From Candidatus Didemnitutus sp. (GTDB lineage: Bacteria > Verrucomicrobiota > Verrucomicrobiia > Opitutales > Opitutaceae), in contig JAUXOH010000442.1 in assembly GCA_030682505.1 (NCBI GenBank), forward strand, positions 1 to 12,051: a stretch of 12,051 bases of DNA. Direction: 5' to 3'. The notes beneath the pieces were generated by a model. That model was not told the origin of the DNA. It was given only the letters and a program-made list of their open reading frames with translations, and searched no databases. A program made the position numbers and the translations under genes. How positions within the stretch are numbered: the first letter of the stretch is position 1; each line of letters begins with the position of its first letter. Positions 4,357 through 12,051 of the stretch are shown here, one piece after another.

Positions 4357-6459
4357 TTAAAACGGAAAGCCGATCGAGACCAGCAGGGTGCCGCTGGGGT
4401 CGAGCGGGCGCGGGTTGAGGTTGTGGCCGTATTCGACGCGCACCGGGCCGATGATGGTTTGGTAACGCACGCCGAGTCCGGCGGAGTAGAGCCAATCCGC
4501 AACGGGATAGTCCGCCATCCGCGCGGCGGTGCCGAGCGCGTCGACAAACGCCACCACCGACCAGTTCGCCGTGAACGCCTGCTCGAGTTCGAGATTGGAC
4601 TGCAGGTAGGATTTTGCGCCGGCGAACAATCCGTTGTCCGCCCGGGGCGCCGCCCCACCCCGCCGGAAGCCGCGGATCGAGTCCTCGCCTCCGGGGAAAA
4701 ACCGCACGCTGACGGGCAGCCCGGAATCGTCCGACGCGCCGAACGTGGTCACCACGCCGTGGGACACGCCGAGATGGATCCAGCGGCCGCCGCCCCAGCC
4801 CGTGTGATACGAAGCGGCAAGGACGAGCTGCTGGTAGATGGTTTCCCCGCCCAGCGTGCGGTCGGCCAGTTCGCCTTGGAGCGAGAGCCGGTAGCCTTGG
4901 CGCGGGCGCAGCGAATTGTCGCGCCGGTCGCGCACCAGGCCGACATTGAAGCTGCCCACGTTGACCTGGGCCTGATCGGACGCACTGGTGGCGAGTTCGT
5001 TGTCCGTATCGAGCACGTGCTTGAAGGTATAGCCGGTCGTCAGCGCGAAGCCGAGCAGGCGCACGGGCCAGATCGCCGTGACATTCGCGCCGTATTCCTC
5101 GTGCACATAGGAGAGTTCCTGCCGGTTGAGGCCGAACACCCCGCCGGTGCCGGTCAGGGGCGTGCCGAAGAGTTCCGGCACAGCATAGGTGTAGTCGCCC
5201 TGCGAACTCTTCATCGACTGGGAGAGCCGGAGCACGCCGGTGTGGGCGCGGCCGACAAGATTGTAGTGCCGCCACTCGATGCCGCCGCGCAATTGTTCGT
5301 AGCTGCCATAACCCGCGAGCAAATTGATCTCTTGGCGACGGCCCTCGGTGATGGCATAGACCGCGTCGCGCGTGTGGTCGTCGACGGATTCATAACGCAG
5401 GTCCACCGCGCGGAAGACGCCGAGCTGGGAAAGCCGGACTTGGCTGTCGTTGAACACCACCGGATCGAGCAGTTCGCCCGGACCACTCCGGACGAAACGG
5501 CGCAGGGTGGCTTCGCGCGTGTAACGGTTCCCCTCGAAGCGCACGGCGCCCACCCGCACTTCCGGGCCGGGTTGCACGGCGGCCAACACGGTGACCGCCT
5601 TGGTGCCGTCGGACCGGTCGGTGGTCTGCGCCGTGAGCGTAACCGTCACATCCGGGTGTCCCCGGTTATAATACCAGCGGCGGATCGCGGTCGCGGTGTC
5701 CTGCCGCCAAGGCGAGTTCCAGGCTTTCGCGAGCCGACCGGCGATGACGTCGTCCGGGGCCTCACTGGCGTCGGAGATGGCAAACTTCACTTCCTCGACC
5801 ACCCAGCGGCGGCCTTCCTGCACCACCACCTTGACGCTGACGCGACCCGTGGCCGGATCCGTCGAGACCTCGGACGAGGTTACCTCCCCCTCCGCGTAGC
5901 CTTGTTGTCGCAAGGCCTCTTCCAGGTTGCCGGTCGAATTTCGCAGGCGACCGGGCGAATAGATCCTCGTGCCGGCGAGCGGGAGCATCAGGTCGTCGCC
6001 GACAAAGAACGTGCGCGCTTCCTTCACCGTCAGGGCGCTGAGCCCGCTGAAGGAAATTTCGTGCACGGTGAAGCGCGGACCACGCTCCAGGTGCAATGTC
6101 ACCGCGGTGGCCGCCAGCGGTCGGGGCAGCGGCGGCTCCAACCGGGCATCGAGCGGATAGCGCTCCACGCGGCCGTCCGCCAGCGTGGCCTCCACCGTGA
6201 GCTTGGCGGCGAGGTAGCCGTCCTCATGCGTCGCGGAGAGCAGCACGAGCGCGTTGTCCTCGATCGTGCTGGCATCCAGCACCGGCCCGGACTTGTCGCC
6301 CAGCAGCAGGTGCAGGCGCTGCGCGGCCGTGCGGTTGCCAAACCAGTTGAGACCACTGACGCGCAATTCGGCGCCGGCGAGCGGCAGGGTGCCGAGCAGC
6401 ACGAGCATGGCCAGCCGGGCGGCGGCGCGGGGCAGCGAGGAACGGTTACTTCTGGTCAT
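4357..6459 (-). CDS. tamA: TamA/BamA-family (Omp85) outer-membrane protein
   Basis: 700 aa. Residues 1-30 form a signal peptide (basic start, hydrophobic LAMLVLLGTLPLAGA, likely cleavage after A30). Repeated POTRA-like segments follow at about 31-125, 129-213, 218-297 and 300-372, with recurring openings such as VHEISFSGLSALT and VGAVRFEGNRYT. From about 376 the chain becomes alternating barrel strands. It carries the Omp85 signature VRFFPGGEDSIRGF, with IRGF at 595-598, and ends in a terminal Phe (SIGFPF), the usual outer-membrane targeting signal. The gene directly upstream encodes TamB and overlaps it by 14 nt, which supports TamA over BamA. Family role: with TamB it helps deliver or insert outer-membrane components, including proteins and probably phospholipids. 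The four POTRA-like segments exceed the three of E. coli TamA, but the boundaries are approximate. Confidence 0.9.
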   Translation of the reverse strand: MTRSNRSSLPRAAARLAMLVLLGTLPLAGAELRVSGLNWFGNRTAAQRLHLLLGDKSGPVLDASTIEDNALVLLSATHEDGYLAAKLTVEATLADGRVERYPLDARLEPPLPRPLAATAVTLHLERGPRFTVHEISFSGLSALTVKEARTFFVGDDLMLPLAGTRIYSPGRLRNSTGNLEEALRQQGYAEGEVTSSEVSTDPATGRVSVKVVVQEGRRWVVEEVKFAISDASEAPDDVIAGRLAKAWNSPWRQDTATAIRRWYYNRGHPDVTVTLTAQTTDRSDGTKAVTVLAAVQPGPEVRVGAVRFEGNRYTREATLRRFVRSGPGELLDPVVFNDSQVRLSQLGVFRAVDLRYESVDDHTRDAVYAITEGRRQEINLLAGYGSYEQLRGGIEWRHYNLVGRAHTGVLRLSQSMKSSQGDYTYAVPELFGTPLTGTGGVFGLNRQELSYVHEEYGANVTAIWPVRLLGFALTTGYTFKHVLDTDNELATSASDQAQVNVGSFNVGLVRDRRDNSLRPRQGYRLSLQGELADRTLGGETIYQQLVLAASYHTGWGGGRWIHLGVSHGVVTTFGASDDSGLPVSVRFFPGGEDSIRGFRRGGAAPRADNGLFAGAKSYLQSNLELEQAFTANWSVVAFVDALGTAARMADYPVADWLYSAGLGVRYQTIIGPVRVEYGHNLNPRPLDPSGTLLVSIGFPF

Positions 6460-9400
6460 CGGGCAGACTGTCCTGAGTGAAGACGCGCCATTTCAGGCCC
6501 GCGTTGTAGCTGTCGTATTGGTCGTATTCGCCGACCAGCGACCAATCCCGGCCGAGCTTGTATTCGACTTGGTAGGTTTCGCGGCCCTGTTGCGTCACCT
6601 GCGCGCCGGCGGAGATTTCCAGCCGGTCACCGCCACCGATGCCGAGTTCCTGGAACAGGCTGCGCCCGAAGTAGGCTCCGACAAGGGCCAGACGCTGTGT
6701 ACCGGAGGCCGCGTCGGCGCCCCCCGGCGGTTGTCCGGTCATCACCATGAGCAACACCTCGTCGGCCGCGAGCGCGGGCGTGGAGGACAGGGCGAGATCG
6801 GGTCGGGGCAAGGAACCGGTCACCGCCAGCCGCAACCGGTGGTTGCGCTGCTGGACGGTGGCCGTGAGGTTGACGGCGGCGGTGAAGGGATCCGCCTCGC
6901 TGAGACGCACGGTGCCCGACTGCACCTTGAAGGTGGCGAAAGGAAACAAAACCTCTCCTTTCTCCAAGGTGAGAGCGCCGACCGCGCGCGGTTCGCCGAG
7001 CGTGCCGCCCAGATGGAACACGGCGGAAGCGATGCCCGAGAAGACGGCGGTGCGCACCCGCACCGCTCCGGGTCCGCGCACGGCAATGTCAAGCGGCCTG
7101 TGGCGGTAAGGTTCTATATCCACCGCAAAATAGGGCGGTCGGCGCGCGACCCCGCGCAGTCCGGTGGGCAGGAGTTGGTCGAGACTCGCCAGGACGAGAC
7201 AGTCGCGCAGCGTGACGGTGCCAGTGAGCCGGGTCACCCCCGCGCTGTCCGTGCGGGCCTGCAGATCGAGATCGTTGCGCACGAGCAGCCCGGTGCTGCG
7301 CACGAGCGGCAGGTTCACGGCCCTGAGCCCGAGGTTCAGGCGGGGTGCCGCGCCCGGGGAAAATTCGACCCTCCCGTCGATGGTGACCGGTTCGCCGCCG
7401 AGCTTGGCTGTCAGCCGTTGCACTGTGAGCGTGCGGTCGGCGAGCGTGAGGTCGGCGTTGATTTCCTGCAGCGTGCCAAAGGGGTGCAACGGACGCGAGG
7501 CGACGTCGATCAGATGCAGTTCGCCCGAGAATTTTCCGTGCTGCAGCTCGACCAAGGCTTTGACGTGTCCCCGCGAGGCGAAAAATTGGGGCGCGCGAAG
7601 GGCGAACGGGGCGAAGTCAGCGTCGGGTATCTCCAGCCGGCCTGACGCCCCGCTCCAGTCGATGGCCGCCGGTTCGCGCCACAACTGCTGCCAGCGGTCT
7701 TCGTTCATCGGCATCCGGCCCGTGGCTGACACGGCCTGGCCGTCGAGCTGGGCGGAAAAATTTGTGAGCGTCACCTGCGACCGGTCAAACGTCAGGTCGA
7801 GCGCGAGGGCGGTGGCTTCCGGCACCGGATGATCCGTCTTGGCCGCGGCGAGGCTCAGTTGGTCCGCCGCGATCTGCAGGTTGCCGCTCGGTTGGTGCAG
7901 CGTGCCGTGAAGATTGAATCGCGCCAGCAGACGGGTGAGTTGCAGACCGGTGGCGGCGGCGAGCGTCGCCCACAAGGGCGAATCGGGCTCGGTCGAGCCG
8001 GCCAGCTCCAGCGGCGCAGCGGGATCGAATTGGAGCCGGGGTTCGCGCGACAACTTCCACGTCAGCGGCACGCGGCCGGTGGCCTGCGTGAGCACGCGTT
8101 CGCCATCGACGACGCTCAACTCCTGGATGCGCACGCCCTCGGCATCGCCGTTCGCCGTGAATTTCACCTGGGCCGCACGGGGCTCCATGGCGATCTGCGC
8201 GGTGAGCGCGGTGGTGAAGTTCAGCGTGTCGGCGACAATCTTTCCGGAGGTGGCCAGAGAGTGCAATTGCCACGTGGGTCCGGGCACCGTCACCCAGTCC
8301 TGCAGCCAGGTGGAATCGAAACCGGCAGCCGTCACATTGAAGAATCCCTCCGCTCCGCTCCGGCCCTTGAGCGCCAAGCTACCGGCCGGCCCGGAGAGTT
8401 GCAGGTCGTCGAGCTGCCAGGCGGGCGACCAGATCAGGCGGGCGGGGCGGTCGAGTTGCCAGAGCGGACCGGCCTCGGCGGTGAGGCGGAATTCGGAGAG
8501 TTGCAGGCCGTGTTGATCGAGGGCGCCCGCCAATTCGACGGCGGAGAGACCGGCGGCCAGACGGGCCGAACGGATCTCCGCCTGCGCACCCTCACCCTGC
8601 CAAGCCGCGTCCAGCGCGACCGGATGCAGCGGCGCCCACGTGACCCCGCTGAGCTTGATGGTGCCGGCGTGCTGGGGAGCAGCGAGCGGACCTTCGACCG
8701 TCGCGGACATTTCCGCTGTCGACCAAGTGAATCCCGTCGGCAACCAGCGGGCAAACCAGGCGGGGGTCAGTTTTCCCGTGAACGCGACACCGCTGAGTTC
8801 GCGCGTCTGCCAGTTCACGGCGCCGTGCGCCTGCACCCGGCTGGATTCGTCGAGCTGGACATCGACTTCGGCCAGTTCCAGCCGCGGCCAATGAAACTCG
8901 CCCCGGGCCACGGCAGACCGGACGGAAAGATCCTTCACGGCGACATCGGTGAGCTTGAGGTCGAAATGCTGTGAGCCGGACGCCGGGTCGCCGTTCACCC
9001 GCACGGTGCCCTCGACCTGACCGCGCGCCCCGAACCACGGCAGCTTGGCCAGGTCGGCCCGCACGGTGAGCAAGGCCGAGGTGGTGGCCGCAGGTTGATC
9101 GAAACTGAAGGTCACCGGCGCCGACAACGTGGCCGTGGCGAAGGGCGCATCGACCGCCAGCAGGGTCAGCGTCAGTTCGCGGAGCGTGCCGTGGGCCGCG
9201 GCGCGGGCGGTGAACGGCGGGGCGGATGTTTTTGGTTCCGCCGCCGGTTCGGCGCGGGCGGCGAGCGAAAGGTCCCACGCGTTCTCACGCCAGACGAGGT
9301 GCGCGTCACCGCGCACCTGCGCATAGGGTGCGCCCAATCCGACGCGGGCGGCGGGCAGCTGCCAGTTCGTGGCGGTGGCCGTGGCTTCGGCCGGCAGCCA

Positions 9401-10105
9401 GCCTTGCGCGGGAAAGCGGGCGGTCACTTCCAATGGCTGGTCCCACAGCGTGGCCGTGCCCTTGAGGTCCGCCCCCGTCCACACGAGATGCAGCTTGGAT
9501 TCGTTCGCCACGGTGTGGGCGGTGACGGCGACGGTGCCGTCCGCTGCGAACTTGAGGTGGAGGGCGACGGCATGCCGCGCCACGCGCAAGTCAACGACGG
9601 TGAGAACGCCGTTGTGCCAGTCGGCCGATGCAACCGTCACTTCCGGCCCGAGCCCGCGAAGGGAACCTTGGGCCAATTGGGCCCGAGGCAGCCAACGGAG
9701 CAGGTGCGGTCCGATCTGCCGCAACACCCCCTGCAGGTCCGGCACGCCTGCCAGAGTATTGGATCTGTCGGCACCGATCGCCGCGATCCGGTCCGGTGCA
9801 GCCATGATCCGGACGGACCAGTCGGTGATGGCGAGCAGCGGTTCCCGGCCACGCAGACGTTGCCCGAGCCAGACGAGGGGCGTGAGCGATTCCACCTCCC
9901 CGGCCGTGACCTGCAAATTCGGGTTCCGGTAGATCACGTCGTGCAAACGGAAGCGCGCGTAGCCCACCCGCTCGTAACGGTCGAAGGCGATGGCCTGCGC
10001 GCGTAGCGCCGGACGCAGGGCGGTGCCCAGCCACCACGGCAGCGAGCCGAGCAGGACGCCGAGTACGAGGAGACCCCAAAGAATTGTTTTCAGCCAGCGG
10101 GCCAT
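6446..10105 (-). CDS. tamB: Translocation and assembly module TamB
   Basis: 1219 aa, close to the E. coli TamB length of about 1260. Residues about 8-27 (ILWGLLVLGVLLGSLPWWLG) are an uncleaved inner-membrane anchor. The middle is a long run of short beta-rich repeats, as expected for the periplasmic groove shared with AsmA-like bridge proteins. The last 350 or so residues match the TamB (DUF490) C-terminal domain in style: VGALTLEKGEVLFPFATFKV, then LSSTPALAADEVLLMVMTGQ, then YKLGRDWSLVGEYD near the end. It is predicted to span the periplasm and contact TamA; family work also implicates such proteins in lipid transport. Gene order here is tamB then tamA, the reverse of E. coli. The stop overlaps the tamA start by 14 nt, so translation is probably coupled. 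No Shine-Dalgarno is seen before the ATG. Confidence 0.92.
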   Translation of the reverse strand: MARWLKTILWGLLVLGVLLGSLPWWLGTALRPALRAQAIAFDRYERVGYARFRLHDVIYRNPNLQVTAGEVESLTPLVWLGQRLRGREPLLAITDWSVRIMAAPDRIAAIGADRSNTLAGVPDLQGVLRQIGPHLLRWLPRAQLAQGSLRGLGPEVTVASADWHNGVLTVVDLRVARHAVALHLKFAADGTVAVTAHTVANESKLHLVWTGADLKGTATLWDQPLEVTARFPAQGWLPAEATATATNWQLPAARVGLGAPYAQVRGDAHLVWRENAWDLSLAARAEPAAEPKTSAPPFTARAAAHGTLRELTLTLLAVDAPFATATLSAPVTFSFDQPAATTSALLTVRADLAKLPWFGARGQVEGTVRVNGDPASGSQHFDLKLTDVAVKDLSVRSAVARGEFHWPRLELAEVDVQLDESSRVQAHGAVNWQTRELSGVAFTGKLTPAWFARWLPTGFTWSTAEMSATVEGPLAAPQHAGTIKLSGVTWAPLHPVALDAAWQGEGAQAEIRSARLAAGLSAVELAGALDQHGLQLSEFRLTAEAGPLWQLDRPARLIWSPAWQLDDLQLSGPAGSLALKGRSGAEGFFNVTAAGFDSTWLQDWVTVPGPTWQLHSLATSGKIVADTLNFTTALTAQIAMEPRAAQVKFTANGDAEGVRIQELSVVDGERVLTQATGRVPLTWKLSREPRLQFDPAAPLELAGSTEPDSPLWATLAAATGLQLTRLLARFNLHGTLHQPSGNLQIAADQLSLAAAKTDHPVPEATALALDLTFDRSQVTLTNFSAQLDGQAVSATGRMPMNEDRWQQLWREPAAIDWSGASGRLEIPDADFAPFALRAPQFFASRGHVKALVELQHGKFSGELHLIDVASRPLHPFGTLQEINADLTLADRTLTVQRLTAKLGGEPVTIDGRVEFSPGAAPRLNLGLRAVNLPLVRSTGLLVRNDLDLQARTDSAGVTRLTGTVTLRDCLVLASLDQLLPTGLRGVARRPPYFAVDIEPYRHRPLDIAVRGPGAVRVRTAVFSGIASAVFHLGGTLGEPRAVGALTLEKGEVLFPFATFKVQSGTVRLSEADPFTAAVNLTATVQQRNHRLRLAVTGSLPRPDLALSSTPALAADEVLLMVMTGQPPGGADAASGTQRLALVGAYFGRSLFQELGIGGGDRLEISAGAQVTQQGRETYQVEYKLGRDWSLVGEYDQYDSYNAGLKWRVFTQDSLPDDQK

Positions 10106-10168
10106 AAACGACTGGACACGTTATTCGGCCTGAAGTGCAGGCAATAATTCGGTCCGGATTCTCCCAAA

Positions 10169-10227
10169 CGGCAGCGCGGGCCAGCCAGGCCGGCCGGCGG
10201 GGTTTGTTGCTCCCGCTTCCGCTGCCG
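10169..10227 (-). terminator. GC-rich hairpin between the small membrane gene and tamB
   Basis: On the minus strand CGGCAGC, a GGAA bulge and GCGGG (10212-10227) pair with CCCGC-GCTGCCG (10169-10180), followed by only TTT. It lies just after the stop of the small hydrophobic gene and about 60 nt before the tamB start. It may weaken read-through into tamB. The short T-run makes a full terminator unsure. Confidence 0.35.
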
Positions 10228-10232
10228 CCCGG

Positions 10233-10388
10233 TCAGCGCTTCGTGCGGAAACCGCCCGCAAAATAGATGACGAGCAAGATCACAACGATCAGGCCGACGC
10301 CGCCTCCGCCGATGGCGGGACCGCCAATGTAGAATCCGCCGCCACCGAACAGGAGCAGCAGAATAATGATGATGAGGAGAGGGTTCAT
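10233..10388 (-). CDS. Small hydrophobic membrane protein, DUF3309-like
   Basis: 51 aa, ATG at 10386-10388 and TGA at 10233-10235. It has two hydrophobic segments, MNPLLIIIILLLLF (1-14) and VGLIVVILLVIYFA (31-44), joined by a Gly-rich linker (GGGGFYIGGPAIGGGG) and ending in a basic tail (FRTKR). The plan of two short membrane segments around a Gly-rich turn in about 50 residues is like DUF3309 proteins, whose function is unknown. The repeated Leu/Ile codons and clean hydrophobic pattern argue for a real gene despite the small size. No Shine-Dalgarno is visible, which is common here. It reads toward tamB, 127 nt away, but a GC-rich hairpin lies between them. On the other side, the 240-nt gap shared with the divergent receiver gene shows no strong promoter. 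Confidence 0.65.
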   Translation of the reverse strand: MNPLLIIIILLLLFGGGGFYIGGPAIGGGGVGLIVVILLVIYFAGGFRTKR

Positions 10389-10628
10389 GGCGGAAAATTA
10401 GCAGGTCGTCGCGCCGGCGGCTATGGGGCCTAGACCTTCCAACGAACGGCGAACGTTGCGCTGGGCCAGGCAGTGCTGGCGGGGCTTCCCGACTGTCTCG
10501 ACTCCGCTGCCCCGTTCGGAGGCAATCTGGTTGTTGTCCGCACCCGCGGCGGGTTTCACCCCATGGCGACCGCCGAAAACTTCCGGCACCCTGAGCCATC
10601 AAGAAATGAAGCCCTCACCCAATATCCC

Positions 10629-11021
10629 ATGGCTCGTATTCTCCTGATCGACGACGACGATTCGGTCCGGACAATCGTGCGGCTGTTCCTGGCCCGTTCC
10701 GGGCATACGGTGATCGAGGCGTGCGACGGCCAGGAAGGCTTGGATCTGTTTCCCGCTACCGCAGCCGATCTGGTGATCACGGACATGATGATGCCCAAAA
10801 AAAGCGGCCTTGAGGTCATGCTGGCACTCCGGGAAATGCAACCGCCGGTGAAGATCATCGCGATCTCCGGCGGCGGGAGGCCGGGGGAGGATCATCCGCT
10901 CGTCACCGCCCATCAGCTGGGCGCAGTCCGGGTGTTCACCAAGCCATTCTCCTGCGACCTGCTGATGGCGGCAATCAACGAGGTGTTGCCGGACGGCACC
11001 GCGGTCGCCGTCGGCCGCTGA
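10629..11021 (+). CDS. Stand-alone response-regulator receiver (CheY-like)
   Basis: 130 aa, a single receiver domain with no output domain. The ATG at 10629 places the first strand correctly (MARILLIDDDDSVR). An in-frame ATG at 10563 would add 22 residues with no receiver character. Visible functional residues are the acidic pair at Asp9/Asp10, the phospho-acceptor Asp52 (LVITDMMMP), the switch Ser80 (IIAISGGGR) and Lys105 (VFTKPF). All are intact, so it should accept phosphate from a histidine kinase; no kinase is in the window. The ISGGGR variant after the fourth strand occurs in many single-domain receivers. It is followed after 19 nt by the co-chaperone gene on the same strand, so the two are probably co-transcribed. 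No Shine-Dalgarno is visible. Confidence 0.92.
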   Translation: MARILLIDDDDSVRTIVRLFLARSGHTVIEACDGQEGLDLFPATAADLVITDMMMPKKSGLEVMLALREMQPPVKIIAISGGGRPGEDHPLVTAHQLGAVRVFTKPFSCDLLMAAINEVLPDGTAVAVGR

Positions 11022-11040
11022 CAATCGTCCGGCACCCCCA

Positions 11041-12021
11041 ATGGCCGTAAAATTCCAGAACTACTACGAAACGCTGGACGTGGCCCGCACCGCCCCGGCG
11101 GAGGAGATCAAGCAGGCCTTCCGCAAACTCGCCCGCCTCCACCATCCCGATGTGGCGAAGGACAAGGTCAGCGGAGAGGCGAAGTTCAAGGAGATCAACG
11201 AAGCCTACGAAGTGCTCGGCGACCCGGAGAAACGAAGGCGCTACGACGAGCTTGGCGCCCAGTGGCCGCAAGGCGGCGCGACCCCGTCCACTCCCGGGGA
11301 CCGCCCGCGCGGATGGTCGCCCCCGCCCGGGAGCGAATCCGACTTCGAATTCGGCGGCACCGGCTTCAGTGATTTCTTTGAATCGTTTTTCAGCGGACGG
11401 CGGGGCGGCTTTGATGCCGCCCGTGATTCCGCGGGCCGGAGAAGCGAAGCGGGGGACTTCGCCTCTCCCGGTTCCGACATCGAGGCCGATCTGCTCGTCA
11501 CGCTGGAGGAAGCCCTGCGGGGTTCGCAGCGCAAGGTGACCCTGCGTCGACCCAGCATCGGCCGGGAGGCCGGACGCGCCAACACCTACCAAGTGCGCAT
11601 CCCTCCCGGCATGAGGGAGGGCCAGCGCATCCGGCTCGCCGGCCAAGGGAGTCCGGGAGGCGGCGGCGCGCCGGCGGGTGATCTTTACCTGCGAGTGCGT
11701 TTTGCGCGCCACCCCGATCTGCGGGTGCAGGGCGATGACATCCATTGCGATCTCGATCTCGCACCGTGGGAAGCTCTCCTCGGCGCGAAGGTGCAAATCC
11801 CGACGCTCGGGAGCGCCACCACCGTTCGGGTGGCGCCCGGCACGACTGCCGGCACGCAGCTCCGGGTGCGCGGCCAGGGCCTGCCGCGCGCAGACGGGGT
11901 CCGCGGCGACCTATACGCCACCGTGCGGATTCAAACCCCGGAAACAGTGTCGGCCGAAGAACAAGTTCTCTGGGAGCAGCTGGCCCGGGTTTCCCCGTTC
12001 AAACCAAGGAGCGAACCATGA
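11041..12021 (+). CDS. cbpA: CbpA-type DnaJ co-chaperone (no zinc finger)
   Basis: 326 aa. A J domain covers about 7-73, with HPD at 35-37 and the helix IV region KRRRYDELGAQW. A Gly/Ser/Phe-rich linker follows (about 74-140; FGGTGFSDFFESFFSGRRGG). Then come two client-binding beta domains: ADLLVTLEEALRGSQRKV begins the first, VRIPPGMREGQRIRLAGQG closes it, and GDLYLRVRFARHP begins the second. No CxxCxGxG repeats are present, so it is a type II (CbpA-like) J protein and not DnaJ itself. J proteins stimulate the ATPase of DnaK and hand it unfolded clients in the cytoplasm. The gene lies 19 nt after the receiver gene, and its stop overlaps the next start as ATGA. The symbol rests on domain layout and downstream overlap; other type II J proteins remain possible. 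Confidence 0.88.
   Translation: MAVKFQNYYETLDVARTAPAEEIKQAFRKLARLHHPDVAKDKVSGEAKFKEINEAYEVLGDPEKRRRYDELGAQWPQGGATPSTPGDRPRGWSPPPGSESDFEFGGTGFSDFFESFFSGRRGGFDAARDSAGRRSEAGDFASPGSDIEADLLVTLEEALRGSQRKVTLRRPSIGREAGRANTYQVRIPPGMREGQRIRLAGQGSPGGGGAPAGDLYLRVRFARHPDLRVQGDDIHCDLDLAPWEALLGAKVQIPTLGSATTVRVAPGTTAGTQLRVRGQGLPRADGVRGDLYATVRIQTPETVSAEEQVLWEQLARVSPFKPRSEP
12006..12011 (+). promoter_or_regulatory. Shine-Dalgarno of the downstream gene
   Basis: AAGGAG lies 6 nt before the ATG at 12018. It is the only textbook ribosome-binding site I see before a start in the window, and it supports the overlapping ATGA start as real. Confidence 0.7.
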
Positions 12022-12051
12022 ACCAGCCTCATCCCGAGAAAAATTCCCTGT
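12018..12051 (+). CDS. Start of a downstream gene, possibly a CbpM-like chaperone modulator
   Basis: An ATG overlaps the cbpA stop as ATGA and opens MNQPHPEKNSL up to the window edge. The 6-nt-spaced AAGGAG before it supports translation. Eleven residues do not identify a family. In many bacteria cbpA is followed by cbpM, a small MerR-like modulator of CbpA, and that is the only reason for the suggested function. Confidence 0.55.
   Translation, partial: MNQPHPEKNSL

Noticed and set aside
4333..6480. 715-codon plus-strand open frame opposite tamA
   Set aside because: It is antisense to a clear TamA protein with signal peptide, IRGF motif and terminal Phe. The long frame reflects high GC at third positions. 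The same holds for the other long frames opposite fic, tamB and cbpA.
10543..10556. CCCGCGGCGGGTTT as a terminator
   Set aside because: The stem is only 4 bp, there are just three Ts, and no gene on that strand ends before it.
10473..10628. Longer N-terminus of the receiver gene
   Set aside because: The extension has no recognisable feature, while the ATG at 10629 starts exactly at the first receiver strand.
1..12051. tRNA, rRNA, insertion sequence or transposase genes
   Set aside because: I saw no cloverleaf-like sequence, rRNA signature or transposase motif on either strand by eye.

Overview
The window is high-GC bacterial chromosome from a Gram-negative (diderm) organism. The evidence for two membranes is a TamA/TamB outer-membrane assembly pair. 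Most starts lack a Shine-Dalgarno sequence, and the intergenic DNA is crowded with short palindromic repeats. I think this fits Verrucomicrobiota (Opitutae-like) best, but that is an impression from style and not a proven assignment.

Region 1 (1-4040) is an accessory, defence-like block. It opens with the C-terminal 269 codons of a large adenine-specific DNA methyltransferase related to type III Mod proteins (+). Two Fic-domain genes follow on the minus strand. The first (987-2120) has an intact Fic catalytic motif, an N-terminal inhibitory motif and a C-terminal winged helix. The second (2502-3878) has an N-terminal winged helix and a degenerate Fic motif (QPFEDVNKR in place of HPFxDGNGR). 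Between and around them lie a long imperfect palindrome, a perfect 29-bp hairpin just upstream of the first fic start, a cluster of REP-like hairpins with compensatory base changes, and two copies of a 27-bp operator-like sequence (GTGGCGCAA-N9-TTGCGCCAC) flanking the presumed promoter of the second fic gene. The methyltransferase reading frame also seems to have absorbed a 79-bp palindromic element in frame.

Region 2 (4041-4356) is an intergenic stretch with no gene that I can support.

Region 3 (4357-10388, minus) is an envelope-biogenesis block: a tiny hydrophobic DUF3309-like protein, then tamB, then tamA. The last two overlap by 14 nt and are almost certainly co-transcribed. TamB is predicted to span the periplasm from the inner membrane and work with the TamA outer-membrane barrel.

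Region 4 (10629-12051, plus) is divergent from region 3. It holds a stand-alone CheY-like receiver, a CbpA/DnaJ-type co-chaperone without a zinc finger, and the first 11 codons of a gene that overlaps the co-chaperone stop by ATGA (by context perhaps a CbpM-like modulator). The spacing suggests one transcription unit.

The most novel-looking signals are the in-frame palindrome in the methyltransferase, the duplicated operator in front of a wHTH-degenerate-Fic gene that may be autoregulatory, and the compensatory palindrome cluster between the two fic genes.
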